Positions 43,669 through 53,900 of a DNA stretch of 64,000 nucleotides are shown piece after piece. The stretch's first letter is position 1. Each line of letters opens with the position of its first letter. The notes under the pieces were generated by a model. The model was not told the DNA's origin. It saw nothing but the letters and a program-made list of their open reading frames with translations, and searched no databases. The position numbers and the translations under genes are program-made. The DNA comes from Acrasis kona (lineage: Eukaryota; Heterolobosea; Eutetramitea; Acrasida; Acrasidae): positions 1 through 64,000 of the forward strand of contig JAOPGA020000365.1 of NCBI GenBank assembly GCA_026419775.2, in the 5' to 3' direction.

Positions 43669-44043
43669 ATGCAAAACAAAAATTCAATAGGTCCACCACA
43701 AGAAGATATCAAGTTCATAGGGTATGATCACACCAAGGAAACAGAAAAAACACATATAAGAGGCAGACCACCACAACTGGAGAAAAACGACGTCCTAAAA
43801 TATTTACATTTACCTCAACATGAAGCATGCTTACTTTTAGGAATAAGTTTGTCGACACTTAAAAGAAAATTCTATGAGCTCGGTATTGGTAAGTGGCCAA
43901 GTAAATCAGAAAGAGCGGCGCGGAAAGAGAGGCCGATGAGTATAGAGGCTATTTTGAACAAAGAATTCCTTGACGAGAAGGACACAACAAATTTAAAGGG
44001 AAGTAAGATACCGTGGCTTGTGGAGGCAGCAAAATCTAAATGA
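43669..44043 (+). CDS. Small RWP-RK-like DNA-binding protein
   Basis: A 124-residue protein whose middle (about residues 38-85) matches the RWP-RK fold: LKYLHLPQHEACLLLGISLS followed by TLKRKFYELGIGKWPSKSER. The canonical RWPxRK reads KWPSKS here. RWP-RK proteins are transcription factors in plants, algae and several protists. Nothing else is attached, so it may act as a minimal DNA-binding protein. The N-terminus holds a short RGRPP AT-hook-like stretch (IRGRPPQLEKN). Confidence 0.75.
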   Translation: MQNKNSIGPPQEDIKFIGYDHTKETEKTHIRGRPPQLEKNDVLKYLHLPQHEACLLLGISLSTLKRKFYELGIGKWPSKSERAARKERPMSIEAILNKEFLDEKDTTNLKGSKIPWLVEAAKSK

Positions 44044-44556
44044 TTGTACAATATGGCAAAACTTGCAAGAATTTTATAAGAGGTCCCCTCTCCAACAACA
44101 ATAAAAACTTCAAATAATTTAGATTCTACCGAAATCTCCTTTTTTATCATTAGAATCAATTCGAATTGCTCCTGCAACCATACTTGGGTTTTTTAACAAA
44201 ACTTAAATTAAGTATGCGCACTGCACACGACGCTCTTTTATTTTATTATGGTAATCATACTTGATATTTCATCTTACAATAAAGATGGATGCAATAGTTT
44301 ACGAATCGAACACAAGCATCAAATTAAGAATGTAGTTAAAATTTTACCTATATGATTATAGAATAGAACACAATCGCACTAAGTCTGGGTAGGCGAAGAA
44401 ATTTTTTTGTATATAGCATTTAACCATTTAAGTATCAGATAAACAAGCCCACTCGTACAGTTTTAAATGAAACGTTTGTACTCAAGAAGAATATGGTGCA
44501 TCTCACATCTTTTTAACTTTGATCATTTTTTGTAAATCCATCAATTTGATTTTACA
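44044..44556. other. Gene-free stretch
   Basis: About 510 bp, AT-rich. I see no convincing frame on either strand; it contains AATAAA motifs after the RWP-RK gene and the upstream region of SEC11. Confidence 0.3.
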
Positions 44557-45211
44557 ATGGACACGTTTAATGCCATCAGGGGGATGAACAAGAGGGAGTT
44601 CGCCTCTCAAACAGTTTCTCTATTGTATGTGGTCGCATCAGCACTTGTTATTTGGAAGATGCTTTCGGTAGTAACAGATTGCGAAAGCCCTATCGTTGTT
44701 GTTTTAACGTAATTAATTAAGAACACTAACAAGCTAAATATCATAGTGGTTCAATGGAACCAGCATTCTGGAGAGGAGATATTTTGTTCTTATACATGGG
44801 TAAGGAACCCTTCCAAGTTGGTGACATTGTGGTGTATAAACAACCGGGCAAAGAAATACCAATTGTTCATCGTAATTTAAACTTGCCACCCAAACTTACT
44901 TTAACTTTGTATAGGACTGACAACGCTCCACGTAGACAACAAAGGACGAGTTAAAATGCTAACAAAGGGCGATAACAATCACTCCAACGATCGTTATGGA
45001 ATCTATAATCAAGACATTTGGTGGCTTGAAAGAGAACACATCATTGGGCGTGTGAAAGGGTAATTTTCAATCATTTCCATGACAGCTTACAGAGAGTAGA
45101 TATTTACCTTACGTTGGAATGGTAACCATCATCATGAACGACTACCCCATGGTCAAATTCGCAGTAATCGGAATTTTAGCAATCATGACATTAACAAGCA
45201 AAGAACAATAA
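44557..45211 (+). CDS. SEC11: Signal peptidase complex catalytic subunit SEC11
   Basis: Four exons (introns 44709-44746, 44872-44914, 45060-45099) give 177 residues, the usual size. The N-terminal membrane segment [15 protein letters not shown] leads to the catalytic serine in [15 protein letters not shown]. Further conserved boxes are [19 protein letters not shown] (with the His of the Ser-His-Asp type site), [16 protein letters not shown] and the C-terminal [14 protein letters not shown]. The enzyme cleaves signal peptides in the ER lumen; several secreted proteins in this window would be substrates. The stop is 13 bp from the convergent DNAJC3-like gene. Confidence 0.95.
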
Positions 45212-45224
45212 AAATCTTTACATT

Positions 45225-46756
45225 TTAAAAGTTGAATTGGAAACCACCTTGTTGTCCGAATCCTCCAAAATTAAATCCAGGGAAACCCTGTTGGAAGTGG
45301 TGATGGCCTTGGTGTCCTCCTGGTCCTCCTCCAGGTTGACCAAAGTCATAATCACCCCGATCGTACTGTTGTCTCTTCTCATCATTGGTCAACACTTCGT
45401 AAGCCTCTGTTACTTCCTTAAACTTCTTTTCGGCCTTCTTCGCTTCCTCCGGCGATGCTTTCCGCATGCGATCAGGATGGATCTTCATGACCAACTTGTT
45501 GTAAGCCTTCTTAATGTCCTTCTTGTTAATGTTCCTTGCATCCTTCTTGTCGAAACCCAAAGCCTTGTAATAATCCTTCTGGGCCTTGACTCTCTTGATG
45601 CGTTCCATGCGTTGTTGTAAATCATTCAACAACTGATGATGTTTTTGTCCTTCTGCTTTTTTGGCTTCCTCTGCATCCGAATGTGCCTTGTCCTCATCAT
45701 CAGCAGTCAAATAAATGTTGGCGCGATGAATCAAACACTCGGTGTGGTACTCTCCTGATTTCAGCTCCTCGTCGTCAATCACGCTGGTGCACATCTTGAC
45801 ACCTGCATCATGTAGCGATTCATTTCTCTCCACTAACTCTGCATAACAGTGACACATTTTCGTTCTGACCTCTGCGTCGTTAAACATTCCTACGTCCTTG
45901 TGCTTATCGCTTAGTTTTACAAACTCTTCGAATTCACGAAGAGCGGATAAGTAATTTCTCTGATCGTAGAATTGAGTCGCACGCTGATACACGGCCTCAC
46001 ATGCTTTAATGTGTTTCCATAAAGTTTTACATTGTCTGTTGTCGGGGTCGGTCTTTAGGCATCTATCCTTTAGTAGGTCTTTAGCTTTATCGACAGCTCC
46101 CAAGTGGTACAGATATTTGCTGTATAATAGGATGGCATCAATGTTTTGCGGCATCTTTTGATAAAAACTGTTTTGATCTCCATCTGAACTAAAGGAAACA
46201 ACCTGGCGCCAAGTGCACATTTGACACGCTCCAAGCGTATCGGTATACTCTCTTTGGCTTCCTTGAGCACCTCAGTTAGAAGAGCGACGCATGAAGTGTG
46301 GTTTTGAGCTGCGGTGGCTTCTTTGTATTGCTCAGCAACTTGGTTAACTCTTTTCAGCTTGTCAGCAGCATCCTTGTCATCTGGCTTTAATTCAAGAACT
46401 GTTTTGAATGCCTCAGAGGCTTGATCAAATTCACCCAGTAGTAAGCTAACTCTTCCGTGCAATTGGTGCGCTTGAATGCTGCTTGGGGTCAACTTGACAA
46501 GATTGTTGAGGTCAGCATTTGCGAATGCGTACTGTTTGTTTAAAGTATAGGCTTCGGCTCTTTTGTTTATTGCCCTTGAATTTTCACGATCAACTTCAAG
46601 TGCTTCCGAATATTGCTTTATAGCTTCTGAATATCCACCGCTTGAGAGCGCTTTATCACCCAAAACTATGTAATGATCTGGTGGAAATACTTTCTTCGCA
46701 CTATCTGCTGCAACAAAAGTAGCAATCAAGAGAATGCCTATAATGAGTTCCTTCAT
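45225..46756 (-). CDS. ER-lumenal TPR/J-domain co-chaperone, DNAJC3/p58IPK-like
   Basis: Two frames joined by a 35-nt intron (46168-46202) give 498 residues (human DNAJC3 is 504). The signal peptide is [19 protein letters not shown]. Nine or so TPRs fill residues 25-370 (for example [20 protein letters not shown]). The J domain near residue 390 contains [20 protein letters not shown] and the essential HPD in [14 protein letters not shown] Gly/Phe/His-rich tail follows ([18 protein letters not shown]). It delivers unfolded secretory proteins to BiP. The 35-nt intron is among the shortest here. Confidence 0.9.
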
Positions 46757-46889
46757 ACTGTCACAATTTATTCTTCAAAACGTGTCCAAATTGGTCAACC
46801 CAACATCAAAGTTACAATCTGTGATGAAAAGTTAGTACCCATTCAGATTGATAACACCAACACACAGAAAGATTAAAAGACAACTTTAT

Positions 46890-47661
46890 TTAATCGCTGT
46901 GTTCTTCTTCGGACACGTACGATTCCCCTTGATTCTTCTTTAATGTACTCCATAAATGTCTGGCCAGTACTATTTTCTGTGCCGACAGAGTATCCCCACC
47001 TGAACTACTTAACTCTTGGTTAAACTCTCTTTCATATTCACTCTGTGCTACAACGCTGAAATTAACAATTTGATTTGTACCTTCATCTTCTCTGTTAATT
47101 TCGCCTTGAATTGCCTTCTTGTACAACTCAGCTACTTGCTCAAGTGTCAAACCAACGCCAACTTCGACTTTCTTTTTGAATTGCTGCGCCACGTCGTTGG
47201 TTTCTCTTGCAAGGTATTCTTCCAAACTTGTCGCTTGAAGCAGTTTGGATATGACTTGATGAGTAGAGACTACAAGGTCAGCCAGTAACTTGCTGCTACG
47301 TTGCTCTTTGTTGTACAGATTTTTCAAAAAATCTGTATCAGCATAGTACGATTTTCTCAAAGATTCAAGATGCTGATCAACATTCTGAGAGGCATCCTTT
47401 TTTCTGTTTTGTACACCCGTAATCATTTTTTGTAATTCTCTCAGAACTGGGGCCTACAAAGGTTTATGATACTCTATTGGAACTTCTTACGTGAGCTTTC
47501 GATAATATGCGAATAATTGCTTGACGGTCATTGACCGATAATGTTGAAAAGTTCACGATGGATTTATCGAGTTCGGCTACCTCTGCATTTGCAACAGGTG
47601 GTTTGACTGCGTACGATCTTTTCGAAACGTTAATCAATCGATTGATGCTCCTACTCATCAT
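46890..47661 (-). CDS. Predicted mitochondrial helical protein (two exons)
   Basis: A 37-nt intron (47454-47490) joins two frames in phase, giving 244 residues. The N-terminus (MMSRSINRLINVSKRSYAVK) is a typical amphipathic basic presequence with an RS/Y cleavage context. The rest is helical and charged (RELQKMITGVQNRKKDASQN; LEEYLARETNDVAQQFKKKV) with an acidic end. No family recognised; a lineage-specific respiratory or ATP-synthase stalk subunit is a possibility but unsupported by a motif. Confidence 0.6.
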
Positions 47662-47693
47662 CTTTTTGTTTTGTTGTTATGATCAACTGAGAG

Positions 47694-48253
47694 ATGAACA
47701 TTTCACGAAGTGATGTGGTTGAAGCGATAAATGAAAGCACAAACTCACCTAAAATGAGAAAGTTTTTTGAATTATTAGATAACGATTACTCGTATTTCAA
47801 TGTATCTAACAAAGAAGAACTTCAACATAGAATCAATTTAGCGAAGGGAAAATACTTTCAAAGAATGAGGGCTCAACAACCTCAGGCGGTTCACAACAAT
47901 ATTAAAAAGTCTCATAGAACAAAGGAAATTGAACTGGTAAGAAATACATCATTATCAACAAGGACAGTTCTACCAATAACGACCGCTTTTTCTTTCGGAA
48001 TCTTGACAACTACCATAACACAATCTTCGATTAGACTTTTAATGTCGCTAGTGTCCTGGGCACTATCACTCGCTAGGCGATAATTTTAAAGACTCTCAGT
48101 CGTATGATATCAGGAGTGTCTGTACTCAATTACCACTTTATTAGAGATTATTTGTGTGCCGGTTACATAATAAAATTCATGCCTTTCATATTGTTACTTG
48201 TTGTTCTTGCTGTTCTGGTTTGTTTAATGGCGCCAACTTATCGGAATTCTTAA
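47694..48253 (+). CDS. Hypothetical tail-anchored-like protein, exon structure uncertain
   Basis: A first exon from 47694 encodes a helical charged segment (SPKMRKFFELLDNDYSYFNV, LQHRINLAKGKYFQRM). A 41-nt intron at about 48050-48090 can bring the frame into LNYHFIRDYLCAGYIIKFMP followed by FILLLVVLAVLVCLMAPTY, a clear membrane segment near the C-terminus ending at 48253. The middle (47937-48040) reads unlike protein in this frame and may be another intron. The layout (N-terminal helices, C-terminal anchor) recalls SNAREs or other tail-anchored proteins. Divergent from the mitochondrial-protein gene with 32 bp between starts. Confidence 0.4.
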
Positions 48254-48338
48254 TGATTACAAGATTACCTGGTTGCCAATCAGGAATTCCTCACAAGTTC
48301 AATCCATCCCGCGTTAAAAACAATAAGATCAACAAGAA

Positions 48339-50066
48339 ATGGTACGTATCACATGAGTTAAATTTGCAATAACATAATTAGGCTAACTTCGGAAACCCTG
48401 TACAAGTTCTTAACCCAGGAGGGTTTGAAGAAAAGGGTGAAATGGCACAGATGGTACATTATTAATCATTAAACGAATTTATTCACACACTCATTTTAGA
48501 GCAATTTGATCGGTGCCACAGCCTTAAGTGACTTGGTAAAGACAACGTACGGTCCAAAGGGAATGGATAAGATTCTTCAACCATCTGGAAGAGGACATTC
48601 TGATAAAGTACAAGTCACAAACGACGGTGCGACCATCATGAAGTCCATCATGGTACAGAACCCCGCAGCCAAGATTCTAATCGGTATGTTTCAATCCCAT
48701 CACTTGGTGTCATGACACATCATCTATAGAGATTGCAAAGACACAGGACGACGAAGTAGGTGATGGAACCACATCAGTTGTTGTATTGTGCGGTGAACTA
48801 TTACGCGGTGGAGAAAAGTTACTTCAACAAAAGATCCATCCACAAACCATCATAAGCGGATATCGTCTAGCCACAGATGTTGCGTACAAAGCACTTTGTG
48901 AGTCTTGCGTTGATCACGGAAAGGATAAAGAGGCGTTCAAGAAGGATCTCCTCAACATTGCACGCACAACGCTCAGCAGCAAAATTCTCCAACAAGAAAA
49001 GGAGCACTTTGCCAACCTGGCCGTCGAAGCAGTTTTGAGATTAAACGGAAGCACAGACCTCAGCAGCATTCAAATATTACAAAAGCCAGGAGGAAGCATG
49101 AGAGATTCTTACTTGGACGAAGGTTACATTTTGGATAAATCATTCGGAGTAGGTCAACCACGCCGCATTGAGAATGCAAAGATCCTCGTGGCCAACACAG
49201 CCATGGACACCGATAAGATCAAAATCTATGGTGCCAAGGTCAAGACCAGCAGCATGGTCAAGATGGCAGAGATTGAGAAGGCCGAGAAGAGCAAGATGAA
49301 GCAAAAATGCGAAAAGATTGTGAGCCACGGAATCAACTTGTTCATCAACAGACAATTGATCTACGATTACCCACAAGAGTTCTTTGCCGACAATGGCGTT
49401 GCAGCCATAGAGCACGCTGACTTTGAGGGAGTGGAGAGATTGGCATTGGTGTTGGGCGCTGATATCGTGAGCACCTTTGATCACCCAGAGAGCACCAAGT
49501 TGGGATCTGCCAAATTGGTCGAGGAGATTATGATCGGAGAAGATAAATTGATCAAGTTTAGCGGATGTGCTCGCAACGAAGCATGCACCATCGTATTGAG
49601 AGGTGCCAACTCACACTTGCTTGCAGAGTCCGAGCGTAGTTTGCACGATGCCTTGTGCGTGTTGAGTCAAACGGTGAACGAGACCAGGACGGTGCTGGGC
49701 GGCGGGTGCAGCGAGATGATCATGGCCAAGGCCGTCACAGAGGCTGCCAAGAAGACTGCAGGTAAGCAGAGCATCGCCATGCAAGCCTTTGCAGATGCCC
49801 TCAAGCAAATGCCAACAGTGATTAGCGACAATGCTGGATTGGATAGCGCAGAGCTTGTGAGCGTATTGGAGGCCGAACACTACAAGGGCAACAAGGACGC
49901 TGGATTAGACGTTAACATTGGCAGCGTTGGGAACATGAGAGATTTGGGTGTTACTGAGAGCTTTAAGGTGAAGCAGCAAGTCTTGTTGAGTGCTGCCGAA
50001 GCTGCAGAAATGATTCTTCGTGTAGACAATGTAATTCATGCTGCTCCTCGTGAGAGAAGGCAATAA
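48339..50066 (+). CDS. CCT2: Chaperonin CCT subunit beta
   Basis: Four coding exons (introns 48342-48381, 48454-48499, 48684-48729) give 531 residues (human CCT2 is 535). The first coding exon is the ATG alone, directly followed by GTACGT. Key motifs: [27 protein letters not shown], the ATPase loop [12 protein letters not shown], beta-specific [20 protein letters not shown] and [19 protein letters not shown], and the terminal [16 protein letters not shown] folds actin and tubulin in the cytosol. Mid-gene codons are G/C-richer than in neighbours, as expected for high expression. Confidence 0.95.
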
Positions 50067-50108
50067 ACCAATGTTGTACAAATTCTTTTTTTATTGTAAA
50101 CAAGAATT

Positions 50109-50894
50109 ATGATTGCAGAAAGTGTTGTTGCGATTGTTGTTTGTTTGTTGACCCTGTGGCTTTATAGCGTGTTTGTAAAGGATGTTAGCATCATCGATTC
50201 GTTTTGGGGAACGTGTTTTGTAATAACGTGTTGGATTGGTGTATTTTGTGGTGAGGGATCACTGGAAAGAAGAATATTCATAACAACATTGGTCACAATA
50301 TGGGGACTTCGTCTCTCTATTCATCTACTCGTAAGAAACCATGGACAAGAAGAAGATTACCGTTATCAATCAATGCGCCAGAGAATTCCTTACTTTAGAT
50401 TTACTTCATTATTTGTAGTATTTGGGCTACAAGGATTTTTGGCCATCATTATATCAGCACCTTTGTACAATCAACTATCTTCTAAAACATCAGTTCCAAC
50501 ATCAACAGATGTAATTGGCCTAATGGTTTGGATATTCGGATTTGTTTTTGAAGCGATCGGTGACTACCAACTAACAGCGTTCAAATCAGACAAAAAGAAC
50601 AAAGGAAAATTGCTCACAACTGGAGTCTGGAAGTACACTCGTCATCCCAACTATTTTGGAGATGCCATGCAATGGTGGGCATACTACATTACATCACTAC
50701 CCGGTGGCTGGTGGACAATATTCAGTCCAGCTCTAATGACATTCCTACTTTTAAAAATATCTGGGGTGAGTCTACTAGAACAAAAGATGAGCAAATCAAA
50801 ACCTGGATATGAACAGTATCAGAAAAACACAGGAGCTTTTCTACCAAGTTTAACAGCCATTGGAAAGGACCTCACAAGTATCTTGAACAAATAA
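50109..50894 (+). CDS. DUF1295 / steroid 5-alpha-reductase-like membrane protein
   Basis: A 261-residue, single-exon protein with about seven membrane segments. Diagnostic features of DUF1295 are DVSIIDSFWGTCFV near the start, DYRYQSMRQRIPYFRF, and the C-terminal cofactor-binding motif KGKLLTTGVWKYTRHPNYFG followed by a WW pair. The fold is related to isoprenylcysteine methyltransferases and delta-type sterol or enoyl reductases; the substrate is probably a lipid in the ER. It is convergent with the giant histidine kinase, 39 bp between stops. Confidence 0.85.
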   Translation: MIAESVVAIVVCLLTLWLYSVFVKDVSIIDSFWGTCFVITCWIGVFCGEGSLERRIFITTLVTIWGLRLSIHLLVRNHGQEEDYRYQSMRQRIPYFRFTSLFVVFGLQGFLAIIISAPLYNQLSSKTSVPTSTDVIGLMVWIFGFVFEAIGDYQLTAFKSDKKNKGKLLTTGVWKYTRHPNYFGDAMQWWAYYITSLPGGWWTIFSPALMTFLLLKISGVSLLEQKMSKSKPGYEQYQKNTGAFLPSLTAIGKDLTSILNK

Positions 50895-50933
50895 AAATCA
50901 AATTTAAAAAACACAAAATTTATTAACAAGAAT

Positions 50934-53900
50934 TTAAACAACTGATGGTTGGTCGCCTGGTGTGGTGCTGCTTGCAGGTGGTGACAATACCAATGATGAA
51001 TCAGATTCCCTCCTCTTCATCGTAATGATTGGCTTTGGGATCAATGCATTCGGTTGTTGTCTTGGTTTATTGTATTCTTCAAATGGTTGTGAATCTCTCA
51101 AAAACATGTCAAACACCTTCTTTAGTGCTTCCATCTTGATTGGCTTGGATACATACTCGTCCATTTCATTTTGTAAACACTTTTCTCTGTAACCACTAAT
51201 GGCATGAGCAGTCAATGCAATGATCGGAGTGTGAATGCCCAATCCCTTTTCAAACTCTCTGATGATGCTTGTGGCTTCGAAACCACCCATGATTGGCATT
51301 TGAACATCCATCAAGATTAGCGAGAATCTTTGCTTCATGGCATATTCGACTGCTTCCACACCATTGTTGGCCACTGTGACCTTGTACTTGAATTTGGTCT
51401 CAATCACACGAATGGCAACCTTTTGATTGATCACATTGTCTTCAACCAATAGAATATGAATGTTATCTTGTCTTAATCTCAAATCAGCATCCTTCTCCTT
51501 CATGATTGAATTGTGAACATCTTGTAAGGAGTTGACTGACGTTCTTCCTAAAATCTTGTTCAAACCGTCAAGGAACTCTGCTCTGCTGACTGGTTTGTTC
51601 ATAAAGTGTGAAATGTTCAAGTGTGAATAAATCTCCATGACTGCTCTGTGAGTGGTGGTGGACAACATCATGATTACTTTGGGAACGGCATTGGTCAACA
51701 AGAGCGTTTTCACGGCTTTGGCCACGTCGAATCCAGACATGTCGGGCATGGTTGCGTCCAAAAGCATGCAGTCGAATGGTTTGTTCTCCGCATCGTATTG
51801 TTGAATTAATTTGATGCCGTCCATTCCGCAATTGGCGCTCACTGCGTGTGCTCCCCAGAATTTCAACGAACTCAATAAAACTTCACAGCAGGATTGATTG
51901 TCGTCAATGACCAAAACTCTCTTTCCGACAAGTTGACTAGTGTCCGGAACATGTAATTGTTCCCTAACAGCATCCAATTCAAATTGTGCAGTAAAGTGGA
52001 ACACACTTCCTTGTCCATGAGTGCTGTAGGCCTGTAATCTACCGTGCATGAGCTCGACTAGTCTAGTGCTGATGGTCAACCCTAATCCAGTACCTCCATA
52101 TTTTCTTGTGATGCTTCCATCGGCTTGACTAAATGCTTCAAAGATGACTTGTAGTTTATCGGGATGAATTCCGATACCAGTGTCGCTCACTTCAAAGTAT
52201 AATTGTATGCTTGATGGGTTACTTGGTACAAAGTCCATATCGGGTCTCACTTTCAAAATGACCTCTCCGAAGGGAGTGAATTTGATTGCATTACCGACGA
52301 GATTGGTAATGACTTGTCTTAGACGAATTGGATCACCAATTAGACGGTCGGGAATGCTTGGGTCAATATCGCTGATTAGTTCGATGCCATTTTCGTCACT
52401 TCTGAGTGCCAATGCCTTCAACGTGTCGTTCAAAGTCTCTCTGAGTGGAAGTTCGATTCTTTCAATTTCCAACTTTCCAGCTTCAATCTTTGAAAAGTCC
52501 AACACGTCGTTGATGATGGTCAACAAACTCAATGCACTGCTGTGAACTGCCTTCAGGTAGTCTCTTTGCATGGCTGACATTTCGGTGTCGAGAGATAATT
52601 CGGTCATACCGATGATACCGTTCATGGGCGTACGAATTTCGTGACTCATGTTGGCCATGAATTCGCTCTTTGCACGATTGGCATCATTGGCTAATCTTTC
52701 CTTTTGAATGGTCTCTTGTAAAGTGAAGATCATCTTGTTGATGATGCTCTTCAAAGTGTTCATTTCTCCGTAGGCCTCCACTACAATGTAACGAGTGAAA
52801 TCGCCGGTGGTGACTGCGCTGGCGACGTCGGAGATGGCACGCACTTGGATGGTGAGATTGACGGCCATCATGTTGACGTTATCTGTTAGTTCTTTCCAAA
52901 TACCAGCAACGCCATTTACATTGGCTTGTCCACCCAATTTACCTTCCGTTCCTACTTCTCTTGCGACGCATGTCACTTCGGAAGCGAATGAGTTTAATTG
53001 ATCCACCATGGTGTTGATGGTATTCTTTAATTCGAGGATTTCTCCTTGTACGTCTGCGGTTACCTTCTTTGATAAGTTACCCTTGGCGACAGCAGTGGTG
53101 ACCTGAGCGATTTCTCTCACTTGATTGGTGAGATTGGCAGCCATGATGTTGACGTTGTCGGTGAGGTATTTCCAAGTACCATCTACTCCTGGCACTAAGG
53201 CTTGTCCTCCTAGTTTACCTTCGGTACCGACTTCGAGGGCGACACGGGTGACTTCACTGGCGAAGGAATTGAGTTGATCGACCATAGTGTTGATGGTGTT
53301 CTTCAACTGTAAGATTTCTCCTTGTACATCAGCGGTGATCTTCTTTGACAAATCTCCCCTGGCGACAGCAGTGGTGACCTGAGCGATTTCTCTCACTTGA
53401 TTGGTGAGGTTAGCGGCCATAGTGTTCACATTGTCAGTGAGTGCCTTCCAAGTACCGTCGACTCCTGGTACTTGTGCTTGACCTCCAAGCTTACCTTCTG
53501 TTCCGACTTCAAGAGCGACACGAGTCACTTCGGATGCGAATGAATTGAGTTGATCCACCATGGTGTTGATGGTGTTCTTCAAGTCGAGAATCTCACCTCT
53601 GACGTCCTCTGTCATCTTCTTGCTCAAGTCTCCTTTGGCTACAGCAGTAGTTACGTTGGCGATGGCTCTGACCTGTCCAGTCAAGTTGTTGGCCATAGTG
53701 TTGACGTTATCTGTCAAATCTTTCCAGGTACCGTCTACACCAGGTACTTGAGCTTGTCCTCCTAATTTACCTTCTGTACCCACTTCTCTGGCCACACGAG
53801 TCACTTCGGAAGCAAAGGCATTCAACTGATCCACCATGGTATTGATGGTGTTCTTCAACTGTAAGATTTCTCCTTGGACATCTGCGGTGATCTTCTTTGA

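Noticed and set aside
46070-46220. Overlapping reading frames as dual-coding sequence in the DNAJC3-like gene
   Set aside because: A 35-nt intron at 46168-46202 explains the frame change and restores continuous TPR homology.
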